Part shown: piece by piece, positions 44,756-53,526 of the stretch
Numbering within the stretch: the stretch's first letter is position 1
How the letters are laid out: the number at the start of each line of letters is the position of its first letter
Assembly: GCF_038622445.1 (NCBI RefSeq)
Contig: NZ_CP152019.1
Span: 2,454,501 to 2,518,500 of the forward strand
Source of the DNA: Sporosarcina sp. FSL K6-1522
GTDB lineage: Bacteria; Bacillota; Bacilli; Bacillales_A; Planococcaceae
DNA: 64,000 nucleotides
Reading direction: 5' to 3'
The notes under the pieces: model-generated
Seen by the model: only the letters and a program-made list of their open reading frames with translations
The model's database searches: none
What the model was told of the DNA's origin: nothing
Translations under genes and position numbers: made by a program

Positions 44756-44797
44756 AAAAAAGACATTCCTGAACCAATTGGGAATGTCTTTTTTTAT
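44756..44797 (+). terminator. Rho-independent terminator after pxpA
   Basis: AAAAAGACATTCC (44756-44768) pairs with GGAATGTCTTTTT (44780-44792) around an 11-nt loop, then T's. Confidence 0.9.
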
Positions 44798-44811
44798 TTT
44801 TAACACGCTTT

Positions 44812-44948
44812 AGCGTCAATGGTTAGGGGTTTGTTCATGACGAGAGCCATGTGGCGCATACGAATCGAAGCATTTAAAGCGAGTGGTGACTAGCAGCAGA
44901 GCATGGTGTGCTACAACTGTAAGCATATAATAAGCGCCCTTTGACGCT
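44812..44948. other. Structured intergenic segment
   Basis: AGCGTCAA (44812-44819) pairs with TTGACGCT (44941-44948), with AGGG/CCCT continuing inward after a 5-nt offset. Inside are further short stems such as AGCA/TGCT. The 137-bp segment could be a small mobile repeat with inverted ends or a structured RNA. It is not coding. The remaining 167 bases to the next gene hold TTATAGT (-10-like) near 45016. Confidence 0.4.
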
Positions 44949-45115
44949 GACTTACAAAAACACTTAATAAATTATATATTTTAATAGTTTTGTCATATGT
45001 ACTAGAGCATTCGTGTTATAGTAAGTGAGCCGAAAAAGTTAAAAATTCAGTCATGGTTTATGGGACGCTAGTGATGACAGGCTTACTATACAAACCATGA
45101 AATAGGAGGAATATC

Positions 45116-46303
45116 GTGGTTTTAAAACAAATTGCACAGAAAATATCGGAAGACACAACTAAAATAATTGGTTTTCCAGTAAGTATTTCTGATGAGAATG
45201 GGTACTTAATAGGTGTTAACGACAAGAGACGTGTTGGAATTTACGACTATCTTTTAGCGGAGGTTATTAAAACGAAAAAATTAACATTCTTTGATGAACG
45301 GGCTGTCAAAGATTATCCCGATATATTTCCCGGTGTCGCAGGTCCAATTATTGTAAATGACCAAGTTTTGGGGGCGGTCGGAATACTTGGAAAAACCGGA
45401 CAAGATAGTGAAACATCCAACTACATTCGTCTCGTTAAAAATCATATTGAAATGATTTGTCATGAAGCATTAATGAAAGAAATGAAATCATTGCAATCAA
45501 GTGCAGTGGATACACTCATTCACTACATATTAAACTATGAAAAAACACGGCATAACATAGAACAAATTACACGCTATGGCAATATGATGGGGTTTGATAT
45601 TAATAAGGAACGACTATGTATTATTATTCAAATTAGCCGAGAAAATAACGTTGGTAATACGGAACCATCCCTACGGGCTCACGATCAATTTTATGAAACA
45701 ATTAATGAAGTCTTTCATGTAAATCATCATGATATTACAGGCCGACTTACATTTGAACAATTTTGTATATTAAAAGTCGTTGGTGAAAATACCGAAAGAC
45801 TATTCAATGATATTGAACGATACGCGAAAAAGCTTAATGATATTTTGTTGGAGAAACATAATGTGTTAGCGAAAATTGCTATAGGAAATCCTGGCAGTGG
45901 TATTGAAGGAATACAAAACTCATATAACAATGCACTTATAGCCTTGGAATCTAATGAAAAAACGCATCCAGAGCATTTTTTATTTAATTATAATGATTTC
46001 TCAAACAAGCTAAATATTATTATTAATACACTGCCCCAAAAATATTTTGAGCGTATTGCTTCTACGTTAGATCCTTTTATCAATCACAATAATTTCAAAG
46101 TGTTATCGGAAACTTTTAACATTTATTGTGAAAGTAAATTTAATTTAAGTGATGCAGCTCGTAACTTATACATTCATCGGAATTCATTGATTTATCGGTT
46201 GGAGCAAATTAAAAAAATAACGGGTATTGATATTAATGATTTTAATCATTGTATTGTTTTATACATTTACATAAAAAAACACCTTATTAATCATTCAGAT
46301 TGA
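45116..46303 (+). CDS. CdaR/PucR-type transcriptional regulator
   Basis: A 395-residue regulator. The N-terminal domain (about 1-135), starting LKQIAQKISEDTTKIIGFPV with GVAGPIIVNDQVLGAVGILG, is the sugar-diacid recognition type seen in CdaR. The C-terminal helix-turn-helix (about 340-385: NLSDAARNLYIHRNSLIYRL, EQIKKITGIDIND) is PucR/CdaR type. A GTG start follows AGGAGG. It separates the pxpA-side genes from the TRAP transporter and most likely activates the cluster in response to its organic-acid inducer. Confidence 0.8.
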   Translation: MVLKQIAQKISEDTTKIIGFPVSISDENGYLIGVNDKRRVGIYDYLLAEVIKTKKLTFFDERAVKDYPDIFPGVAGPIIVNDQVLGAVGILGKTGQDSETSNYIRLVKNHIEMICHEALMKEMKSLQSSAVDTLIHYILNYEKTRHNIEQITRYGNMMGFDINKERLCIIIQISRENNVGNTEPSLRAHDQFYETINEVFHVNHHDITGRLTFEQFCILKVVGENTERLFNDIERYAKKLNDILLEKHNVLAKIAIGNPGSGIEGIQNSYNNALIALESNEKTHPEHFLFNYNDFSNKLNIIINTLPQKYFERIASTLDPFINHNNFKVLSETFNIYCESKFNLSDAARNLYIHRNSLIYRLEQIKKITGIDINDFNHCIVLYIYIKKHLINHSD

Positions 46304-46438
46304 AGAAAACTTGTATAAAACGCACAATTTTATACGAAATTAAGAAATGAAATTTGTATATATTGCGAATAGTCTTCGATAAGAAAAAGACTTAGACTTA
46401 GAATTGTAAACAGAAATAACCAAAAAATCAGAATTACT

Positions 46439-46452
46439 AGAAAGCGTTTTCA
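46439..46452. promoter_or_regulatory. Candidate CcpA binding site (cre)
   Basis: On the minus strand the 14 bases read TGAAAACGCTTTCT, matching the cre consensus TGWAANCGNTNWCA except at the last base. It lies 27 bases before the TRAP binding-protein gene, where CcpA would repress transport when preferred sugars are present. Confidence 0.55.
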
Positions 46453-46478
46453 AGGACAAATGAACTGGGGGGATTTGT

Positions 46479-47567
46479 ATGAGAAAAAGATTACTTTTAC
46501 TGTTTGCGGCAATTTTATTGTTACTACTAGCGGCTTGTAGTGATGGGGACGAGAAGGAAAAAGTGACTGTTTCAGGGGAAAAGGAAAACGGAAGTGGTGA
46601 CGAGGAGTATGTACTAAGATTAGTACATTCACACCCACAAGCTTCCATGCATCATCAATATGTTGAGTGGTTTGATGAAGAAATTCAAAAACGTAGTAAC
46701 GGACGTTTGAAAATTGAAGCATACTCTGATGGCCAGCTAATGCCGAGTGACCAAGAAATCCCGGCAATGCTTCAAGGACAAGTTGACATGGTACACTCAA
46801 GTTCAGCAATTGCCGGTAGTTTTGATCCAATTTGGTACTTCTTCGATTTACCGTTTCTATTTAACTATGACCCAAATGATAATGATGTCTATTTAGATAA
46901 TAAAAAAGCGTTTATTGATAGTGAAAATGGTGGAAGAAAAGTTGCTGGAATTATGGAAGATAAAGGTGTTAAAGTTCTTTCGATGAGCTCGACGGATATG
47001 TACGGTACGATTTGGACTGGAGATGAAAAGAAGCCAATTACTAATCCAGAAAGTGCTAAAGGTTTAAAGATTAGAGTTCCAGGAGGACCAATTGCTTCTG
47101 ACACGTTAAAATTGGTTGGTGCAAATGGAACATCAATTCCAGGGCCTGAATTACCAACAGCATTACAACAAGGTGTTGTAGATGGCATGATGATTGTCCC
47201 ACTATACGTATACGACAATAAATTACCGATTAAAACGCAATCGCTTTATCCGTTAATCAGTTATGTGATGCCGGTAATGATCTCAATGGATAAGTTCAAT
47301 TCACTACCGGAAGACTTACAAGAGATTTTAGTTGAAACAGGTAGAGATTTAGAAGAGTTTGCAGATAAATTAGTAAGAGAAAAAGGCGAAGATGTTTTCG
47401 AAAAACTTGAAGCTGATTTAGGTATCAAAACATACTATCCAACTGAGGAAGAAATTGAAGAATGGAAAGAAGCGACAAAGAGTATGTATGAAAGTTACGA
47501 AAAAGGTGAACCACGTGCTAAGGAATTAATTGAAGAAGCAGAGAGAATTAAAGAAGAAATGAAATAA
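46479..47567 (+). CDS. dctP: TRAP transporter solute-binding lipoprotein DctP
   Basis: A 362-residue DctP-family binding protein. A lipoprotein signal peptide ends at the lipobox LLLAACSDG, so the mature protein is anchored outside the membrane. Family features include RLVHSHPQASMHHQYVEWF and SAKGLKIRVPGGPIASDTLK in parts, with the ligand-carboxylate arginine expected in KIRVPG. GVVDGMMIVPLYVY follows as in DctP. It delivers a carboxylate to DctQM. A cre-like site precedes it and a hairpin follows. Confidence 0.9.
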   Translation: MRKRLLLLFAAILLLLLAACSDGDEKEKVTVSGEKENGSGDEEYVLRLVHSHPQASMHHQYVEWFDEEIQKRSNGRLKIEAYSDGQLMPSDQEIPAMLQGQVDMVHSSSAIAGSFDPIWYFFDLPFLFNYDPNDNDVYLDNKKAFIDSENGGRKVAGIMEDKGVKVLSMSSTDMYGTIWTGDEKKPITNPESAKGLKIRVPGGPIASDTLKLVGANGTSIPGPELPTALQQGVVDGMMIVPLYVYDNKLPIKTQSLYPLISYVMPVMISMDKFNSLPEDLQEILVETGRDLEEFADKLVREKGEDVFEKLEADLGIKTYYPTEEEIEEWKEATKSMYESYEKGEPRAKELIEEAERIKEEMK

Positions 47568-47577
47568 ATAGATAAAT

Positions 47578-47620
47578 AAACTTCATACCAAGTTCCAAAT
47601 TTGAAATTGGTATGAAGTTT
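47578..47620 (+). terminator. Intra-operon hairpin between dctP and dctQ
   Basis: AAACTTCATACCAA (47578-47591) pairs perfectly with TTGGTATGAAGTTT (47607-47620) around a 15-nt loop. T's after it are few, so it may act as a partial terminator or as a 3' stabiliser of the dctP message. Confidence 0.65.
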
Positions 47621-47720
47621 ATTGGTTATGTATAGAAATATATCGGAAATAAAATGTAGCGAATCACACTGCTCTTGAAGAATGAAAAGCATAGTAAAGG
47701 ATAATAGAGGAGTTAAAAGT

Positions 47721-48218
47721 ATGGGGAAAGTAAACATATTGGAAAAATTGATTAATCTAGCAGATAAATTGTTGGAATACTTCGCTATCTTTATGATAGG
47801 ATGTAGTGTTTTATTAGCTTTTGTAAGTGTTATATTGCGATATGTATTTGGAGTTTCATACGAAATTTTAACGGAAATTTCAGTATATACGATTGTGTAT
47901 GGTGTGTTTTTTTATATGGGACCACTAATTAGACAAAATGAACATATTAAAATGAGTGCATTACACGAGATCCTTAGCAAAAAAGTACTATCATATATTG
48001 ATTTACTAATTAATATAATCCTTGCTTTAGTATTTGCCTTTTTAATCTATGGTGGATATGGCTGGTCATTTTCTTTACTAGACATGAAAATAAAAACTTT
48101 ATCCGGTGGTATGTTGTTATTCGTTCCAGCGCTAGCGATTTTAATCGGAATGGTGATCGGATTAGTTTATTCACTATTAGAAATTATAAAAGGTGTAAAA
48201 ATAATTAGCGCTATATAA
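47721..48218 (+). CDS. dctQ: TRAP transporter small permease DctQ
   Basis: A 165-residue four-helix membrane protein (segments about 18-38, 52-72, 92-112, 130-152). The DctQ signature is visible: VILRYVFGVSYEILTEIS and GPLIRQNEHIKMS, where R and E/H positions are conserved in the family. The ATG is chosen because AGAGGAG lies 8 nt upstream. A 197-nt gap containing a repeat separates it from dctM. Confidence 0.87.
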   Translation: MGKVNILEKLINLADKLLEYFAIFMIGCSVLLAFVSVILRYVFGVSYEILTEISVYTIVYGVFFYMGPLIRQNEHIKMSALHEILSKKVLSYIDLLINIILALVFAFLIYGGYGWSFSLLDMKIKTLSGGMLLFVPALAILIGMVIGLVYSLLEIIKGVKIISAI

Positions 48219-48243
48219 GTTGAATTAATTATTCTCCAGCTGA

Positions 48244-48362
48244 TTGGAGTGCAGAGCGGCGACTCCTGCGGGAACAGCGCGAGCTGAAAGCCCCGCAGGA
48301 ACGCAGTGACGAGGAAATTGAAGCCGTGCCCGTGGAAAGCGTCCGCTCGGAACGGAAATCAG
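48244..48362. repeat. Dispersed intergenic repeat, copy 1
   Basis: A GC-rich block of about 119 bp with AGCGGCGACTCCTGCGGGAA, AAAGCCCCGCAGGAACG and CCGTGGAAAGCGTCCG. The same blocks recur in inverted orientation at 52534-52654. Internal complementarity (CCTGCGGG with CCCGCAGG) would form a hairpin. Similar repeats are common in Bacillales intergenic regions. Here it sits between dctQ and dctM. Confidence 0.8.
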
Positions 48363-48415
48363 CGGGTAGTTGGATTATTTAATTTAATGTATATAGATAG
48401 AGGGTGGGGGTACGT

Positions 48416-49687
48416 ATGGTTATATTAATTGGTTTAGTCATATTTTTAGCTTTTTTAATTATAGGGGCTCCGATATGGCTTAGTTTAAGTATAAGTGGAG
48501 GGACCATACTATTTGGTTTTTTGGGTCTACCTATCGAAACGGTTGTGTCTCAATTTTTAATTGCAACAGATAGCTGGATCTTATTGGCTATTCCGTATTT
48601 TTTATTGGCCGGTAATTTAATGACAGATTTAGGGATGGCTAATAGAATGTTGAAATTTATCACAAATTTAGTGGGTCATTTACCAGGTGGAATGCCTGCC
48701 GCGGCAGTAATGTCTTGTGTAATCTTCGGCGCATTATCCGGATCATCTGCAGCAACAGTTGTCGCTGTTGGGGCAATGGTTATTCCTCAAATGCTGAAAC
48801 TTGGTTATTCAAAAGAACAAAGTATGGGTATTGTTGCAACTTCCGGTACTTTAGGACAAATGATACCACCTAGTGTGTATATGATTGTTTATGCATCAAT
48901 GACTCAACAAGATGTCGCAACGATGTTTATGGCAGGAATTATACCGGGGCTTTTTATTGCAGTTGTATTAATTATTACTGCGATTATTGTTACATATAAA
49001 GAAAGACCAAAGATACAAGAAAGAAGTAATGCGAAAGAAATTATCAAATCCTTTTTCTACGGTTTGCCTTCATTATTAATGCCGGTTATCATACTAGGCG
49101 GTATTTATAAGGGGATATTCACACCGACGGAAGCTGCCGCAGTTGCGGTTGTATACGTTCTTTTCATTAGCTTGATTTTTAATCGTAAAGAATTCACAAA
49201 GAAAAATATTATGAATAGCTTTGTAAATTCAATGAAAACAACGACCACTATTTATCTACTACTATGTGGAGCAGTTTTATTTTCATCAGCATTAATGTTT
49301 GTACAAGTACCGGCTAAAATCACGCAATTTGTATCTGAGTTAAGCGTTCCAGGTTGGCTTATTTTACTATGTATTTTAGGATTGTATATCTTGTTCGGTA
49401 TGTTCTTAGACGCGTTACCAATTTTATATATCACTATTCCGATTGTTTACCCTACTATTGTTGCATTAGGTTATGATCCAGTACATTTTGGGGTAATTAC
49501 GGTAGCTTGTATGATGATTTCGCAAGTAACGCCACCAGTTGGCATTAGCTTATTTGTATTAAGTGGTCACTTTAAAGAAAAGGTAAGTACAGTTATGAGA
49601 GGATCTGTTCCGTATTTAATAGCGCTGGCTTTAGCTACCATTGTTCTTATCTACGTACCTTGGTTAAGTACAGTACTTGCAAAATAG
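48416..49687 (+). CDS. dctM: TRAP transporter large permease DctM
   Basis: A 423-residue, roughly 12-helix membrane protein, the ion-coupled channel of the TRAP system. Family blocks: LSISGGTILFGFLG, IPYFLLAGNLM, LPGGMPAAAVMSCVIFGALSG in pieces, SGTLGQMIPPSVYMIVYA and VTPPVGISLFVLSG. The ATG follows GGGTGGGG by about 6 nt. The nearby catabolic genes suggest the imported acid is their substrate. Confidence 0.92.
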   Translation: MVILIGLVIFLAFLIIGAPIWLSLSISGGTILFGFLGLPIETVVSQFLIATDSWILLAIPYFLLAGNLMTDLGMANRMLKFITNLVGHLPGGMPAAAVMSCVIFGALSGSSAATVVAVGAMVIPQMLKLGYSKEQSMGIVATSGTLGQMIPPSVYMIVYASMTQQDVATMFMAGIIPGLFIAVVLIITAIIVTYKERPKIQERSNAKEIIKSFFYGLPSLLMPVIILGGIYKGIFTPTEAAAVAVVYVLFISLIFNRKEFTKKNIMNSFVNSMKTTTTIYLLLCGAVLFSSALMFVQVPAKITQFVSELSVPGWLILLCILGLYILFGMFLDALPILYITIPIVYPTIVALGYDPVHFGVITVACMMISQVTPPVGISLFVLSGHFKEKVSTVMRGSVPYLIALALATIVLIYVPWLSTVLAK

Positions 49688-49708
49688 ATTTTTAGAAGGA
49701 GCATACCA

Positions 49709-50689
49709 ATGTTAATGATTAGTGAAGAGGAAGTTCTAAAACATTATAGTATGAAGCAGTGCATAGAGGATGTTGAAAAAGCGTTTGAACTTTCTGGGAG
49801 AGCTGAAATTGTTACACCTTTTAGAACCATTTTGCATCACGATGATAAGGGGGCACATACATTATACATGCCTTCATTTATCCCAGAAATTAATTATTCT
49901 ACTGTGAAAATCGCAAGTATATTTCCTGGAAATAAGGCGTATAACGTCCCGACAATCCAAAGCACGATCGTTCTTTCGGAATCAAAAACGGGCCAACATG
50001 TAGCAAATATCGCGGCATCTACATTGACGATGTTAAGAACAGGTGCGATAAGTGGAGTAGCGACGAGATACATGGCAAGAGAAGATGCAAAAAGTCTATC
50101 GGTGATTGGCTGTGGTGTTCAATCATTTGGTCAAATACTTGCCATTATGGAAGTTCGAGAGCTGGATAAAATTTATCTTTATAATCGAACAAAAGACAAA
50201 GCATTCGATTTAAAAGAAAAAGTAATGAAGCAACATCCTAATTGGAGCGGTGACATAATAATTGTCGATGATGTAAACGATGCTGTGAGTAAAGCGGATA
50301 TATTGGTTTCGAGTACGTCGGCAAATAAACCGGTTTTTTCAGGTGAATATGTAAAACCTGGAACCCATATTAATGCTATTGGTTCATGTGAGCCGACTAA
50401 ACAAGAATATGATGTGGCAACGTTACAAAAAGCAAGTAAAGTTGTCGTTGACACTTTGGAAGGTGTTACAGCAGAAGCTGGTGGGCTAATTATTCCTGAC
50501 AAAAATGGAGAATGGTCAATGGAAAATATTTATAGTGAGCTGGCAGATATTGTTGTAGGTAAAAAGGTAGCGCGTGAAAACGATGAAGAGATTACTTTAC
50601 TTGATTCGGTTGGAGTCGGTTTTTTAGATACGGTATGTGCGGCGTCCATATATCAATTACGCCGAGGCGAAATTGCGTCTAGATTTTGA
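49709..50689 (+). CDS. Ornithine cyclodeaminase/mu-crystallin family protein
   Basis: A 326-residue OCD/mu-crystallin enzyme. Visible: MLMISEEEVLKHYSMKQCIE, the Rossmann segment LSVIGCGVQSFGQILAIMEV (about residues 130-149) and INAIGSCEPTKQE (about 225). Members are cyclic imine (ketimine/pyrroline-2-carboxylate) reductases, alanine dehydrogenases or ornithine cyclodeaminases; which one cannot be told here. An imine reductase would fit beside an amine oxidase. AAGGAG precedes the ATG. It starts 21 bases after dctM. Confidence 0.82.
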   Translation: MLMISEEEVLKHYSMKQCIEDVEKAFELSGRAEIVTPFRTILHHDDKGAHTLYMPSFIPEINYSTVKIASIFPGNKAYNVPTIQSTIVLSESKTGQHVANIAASTLTMLRTGAISGVATRYMAREDAKSLSVIGCGVQSFGQILAIMEVRELDKIYLYNRTKDKAFDLKEKVMKQHPNWSGDIIIVDDVNDAVSKADILVSSTSANKPVFSGEYVKPGTHINAIGSCEPTKQEYDVATLQKASKVVVDTLEGVTAEAGGLIIPDKNGEWSMENIYSELADIVVGKKVARENDEEITLLDSVGVGFLDTVCAASIYQLRRGEIASRF

Positions 50690-50712
50690 ATCGAGCTTGC
50701 TCGATTGACTCT

Positions 50713-50775
50713 TTTCAAAATCTGTGACATCCGCCGGAGGCTTCATCTTTGTTCAGCTGGCGTTTGAACACTCGC
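50713..50775. repeat. Intergenic repeat, inverted partner of the sdhC-sdhA repeat
   Basis: GTGACATCCGCCGGAGGC (50724-50741) is the exact reverse complement of 16470-16487, and AATCTGTGACAT, TTCAGCTGG and neighbouring bases also match the other copy in inverted orientation. Confidence 0.6.
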
Positions 50776-50909
50776 TAAACAGGAAAGCGAAACGGCATTT
50801 ATCTGCCACCTATGGAGGTGGGAGTATTCTGTAGCTGACGCTTCGCTTTCAGTACAAAAAGATTTGCTAAATGAAGATGAAAGTTATAAAAATAAGGGAG
50901 ATTCATAAT

Positions 50910-52334
50910 ATGTATATTAATGGGGAATGGATTCAAACTGATAATCAATTACGTATTTATAGTCCAGCGACCGGTGAATTGACTTACGAGGTATCTAATG
51001 GAACAGGAGAACATGTGCAGCAAGCAATCGATGCGGCTGATGAAGCATTTAAGACGTGGTCAAAAAATTCTGCCAAAGAAAGAGCCAATTATTTGATTGC
51101 TGTCTATAGAAAAATGGAAGAAAAGAAAGAGTTTTTAGCAGAAGTGATTACGAAAGAAATGGGAAAACCGATAAATGATGCAAGAGGCGAAGTCCAATCT
51201 TCCATTGAATATTTTAGATGGTTTGCCGAAGAAGCTCGTCGAGTCTATGGTGAGACAATCCCTTCTGATTCGCACGATAAAAGAATTGTCGTTATTAAGC
51301 AACCGATTGGTGTTGTTGGAGCCATCACGCCATGGAACTTTCCATTATCTATGGTTGCCCGTAAGGCAGCACCTGCGCTTGCTGCAGGATGTACGCTTGT
51401 TATGAAGCCGTCCAGTAAATCACCCCAATCAACAATAGAACTTGCAAAAATATTTGAAGAAGTTGGTTTGCCTCAAGGTGTTTTTAATGTTGTAATGGCT
51501 AATTCATCTGAAGTGACTGAAGTATTAATGGATAGCAAAAAAGTAAAAAAGATTACGTTTACTGGATCTACGGGCATTGGAAAATTGCTTATGGAAAAAT
51601 CAGCAAAAACAGTGAAGCGTATTTCCATGGAACTTGGTGGTCACGCTCCTTTTATTGTATTTGAAGATGCAAATCTCGAACAGGCTGCCCAAGATTTATT
51701 GGCAACTAAGTTTAGATGTTCCGGCCAAATGTGTACGTCAACAAATCGTATTTACGTTCAAGATACGGTTGCAGAAAAGTTTACAGAGCTAATTGCAAAT
51801 AAAGTTAGAAATTTAAAAGTAGGAAATGGTCTTCATGAAGAAACGAATGTGGGGCCTTTAATTGATCAAAATGCAGTAGCTAAAGTTCAAGAACAAATTG
51901 ATGATGCTGTAAGTAAAGGTGCCCATAAAATTGAAAGTGACATGGAACTTTCTGAAGAAGAAAAAGCAAATGGCAACTTTGTTAAACCTACAATATTAAC
52001 AAATGTTACGACTCAAATGAAGATTTATACAGAAGAATCGTTTGGCCCTGTTGCCCCGATTATTGTCTTTACATCTGAAGAAGAGCTTATGAATATGGTC
52101 AATCATGAGGACTATGGCTTAGCTTCCTATTTATATTCCGATAATATGTCTCGAATCATTCGCGTATCTGAAGCATTGGAATATGGGATGGTGGGCGTGA
52201 ATGATCCACTTCCATTTGTCGTACAAAGTCCATTTGGTGGCGTTAAAGAGAGTGGAGTCGGCAAAGAAGGCGGACATCAAGGATTAGCGGCTTATCTAGA
52301 AGAAAAGTTAGTTGCTATAAAATATAATCTATAA
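50910..52334 (+). CDS. gabD: NAD(P)-dependent aldehyde dehydrogenase, GabD-like
   Basis: A 474-residue aldehyde dehydrogenase. Motifs: PIGVVGAITPWNFPLSMVAR (about residues 135-154), TFTGSTGIGKLL, the catalytic glutamate in MELGGHAPF and the cysteine in FRCSGQMCTSTNRI (about 273). The C-terminal SPFGGVKESGVGKEGGHQG is typical of succinate-semialdehyde dehydrogenases. It would oxidise the semialdehyde made by the gabT-like enzyme. The ATG follows AAGGGAG. GabD is the best functional guess; other omega-semialdehydes are possible. Confidence 0.82.
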   Translation: MYINGEWIQTDNQLRIYSPATGELTYEVSNGTGEHVQQAIDAADEAFKTWSKNSAKERANYLIAVYRKMEEKKEFLAEVITKEMGKPINDARGEVQSSIEYFRWFAEEARRVYGETIPSDSHDKRIVVIKQPIGVVGAITPWNFPLSMVARKAAPALAAGCTLVMKPSSKSPQSTIELAKIFEEVGLPQGVFNVVMANSSEVTEVLMDSKKVKKITFTGSTGIGKLLMEKSAKTVKRISMELGGHAPFIVFEDANLEQAAQDLLATKFRCSGQMCTSTNRIYVQDTVAEKFTELIANKVRNLKVGNGLHEETNVGPLIDQNAVAKVQEQIDDAVSKGAHKIESDMELSEEEKANGNFVKPTILTNVTTQMKIYTEESFGPVAPIIVFTSEEELMNMVNHEDYGLASYLYSDNMSRIIRVSEALEYGMVGVNDPLPFVVQSPFGGVKESGVGKEGGHQGLAAYLEEKLVAIKYNL

Positions 52335-52341
52335 TCTGTTT

Positions 52342-52371
52342 AAGGAGACAGCATTTATGAACTGTCTCCTT
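52342..52371 (+). terminator. Terminator-like hairpin after the aldehyde dehydrogenase gene
   Basis: AAGGAGACAG (52342-52351) pairs perfectly with CTGTCTCCTT (52362-52371). The T tract is short (TTATT). Confidence 0.7.
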
Positions 52372-52794
52372 ATTAGATAAGCCCATGTATTTTTAGAAGT
52401 GTACGATATTAATTGAACTGATGATTCAAACATTCTCTAGCTGATGGAAGTCAGCGGTTAGTTGAATTTTTCATGTCAACTTATATGAGTTAATTTCATA
52501 ATTAAACAATCAATACTAAAATCTGAACAAGGTTGATTTCCGCTTCAGGCGGACGCTTTCCGCGGGCACGGCTTCAATCTCCTCGTCACTACGTTCCTGC
52601 GGGGCTTTCAGCTCGTGCTGTTCCCGCAGGAGTCGCCGCCTTACGCTCCGATCAACGAAAATACTATGATATATTGACGAGTATTTTAATAAATCGTCGT
52701 CAAATTGCTCGTCTTTATTATCAGAATAAGTAATTATGAAATTGATTCATATAGTTTTTCTTCTGTTTAAAAACTGAATTTTTGAGGTGAAAAT
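52372..52794. other. Intergenic region before pxpB
   Basis: It holds dispersed repeat copy 2 (52534-52654) and, at about 52433-52470, a short sequence like the outer ends of copy 1 joined together (AGCTGATGGAAGTCAGCGG then TTAGTTGAAT). No gene seen; AT-rich on both sides. Confidence 0.5.
52534..52654. repeat. Dispersed intergenic repeat, copy 2 (inverted)
   Basis: Reverse complement of the repeat at 48244-48362 with scattered changes: CGGACGCTTTCCGCGGGCAC, TTCCTGCGGGGCTTTCAGCT and TTCCCGCAGGAGTCGCCGC are the matching blocks. Confidence 0.8.
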
Positions 52795-53526
52795 ATGAGT
52801 ATCGAAAATAATGAATACCCTTACTATTATTCCATGGGTGATTGTGCAATTGTGGCACAATTTGAAAATATTATAAGTATAGAGGTAAGTAGAAAAATAC
52901 AATCATTTTTACATATGATTAAAAAACATGATATTCAAGGAATTACAGAGTTATTACCAGCGTATAACAATTTAACAATCGTCTATAATCCGATGCTTAT
53001 CAAGTATGACGAACTGATTATGGAATTAAAAAAAATCGAGAAAGATATATCCGATGATATACAAGTAGAAAGTAAAACCGTTCATCTTCCAGTCGCCTTC
53101 GGTGGTGAATATGGTTTAGATATTGATGAGATTGCTGAACGAGCAGATTTGACATCTGCGGAAGTGATTAAAATGTTACATAGTAAAAGCTATTATGTAT
53201 ATATGATAGGGTTTATAGCTGGATATCCTTATTGTGGGAATATCGATGAGAAATTACGTTTTAAACGGCGCTCCAATCCTCGTATGAGTGTCAAAAAAGG
53301 GACAGTTCAAATTGCAGATAAACAGGTAGGCATCTTTACAATGGATGCACCATCTGGATGGCATTTAGTTGGTTGGACGCCTATGGAAGTTTTTAATCCA
53401 CATCATTTACCTCCCGGGTTATTAAATGCAGGGGATTATGTAAAGTTAGAACCTGTTAGTGCGGATTTTGTACAATCCTGGGATGAAGAGAGGCAGAAGG
53501 AGTGGAATCGCGAATGGAATATGTAA
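52795..53526 (+). CDS. pxpB: 5-oxoprolinase subunit B (KipI-like)
   Basis: A 243-residue PxpB/KipI protein. Family blocks: YPYYYSMGDCAIVAQF, ITELLPAYNNLTIVYNP, VHLPVAFGGEYGLDIDEIA, YMIGFIAGYPYCG and RSNPRMSVKKGTVQIADKQ in parts, then GWHLVGWTP. With PxpC and PxpA it forms the ATP-dependent 5-oxoprolinase; in Bacillus the KipI name also refers to kinase inhibition. TGAGGTG precedes the ATG. Its end overlaps pxpC by 13 bases. Confidence 0.88.
   Translation: MSIENNEYPYYYSMGDCAIVAQFENIISIEVSRKIQSFLHMIKKHDIQGITELLPAYNNLTIVYNPMLIKYDELIMELKKIEKDISDDIQVESKTVHLPVAFGGEYGLDIDEIAERADLTSAEVIKMLHSKSYYVYMIGFIAGYPYCGNIDEKLRFKRRSNPRMSVKKGTVQIADKQVGIFTMDAPSGWHLVGWTPMEVFNPHHLPPGLLNAGDYVKLEPVSADFVQSWDEERQKEWNREWNM

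Noticed and set aside
38822-52334. Ectoine degradation cluster
   Set aside because: TRAP transporter, OCD-like enzyme, aminotransferase and aldehyde dehydrogenase are reminiscent, but the ectoine hydrolase and deacetylase genes and the EutB partner are missing.
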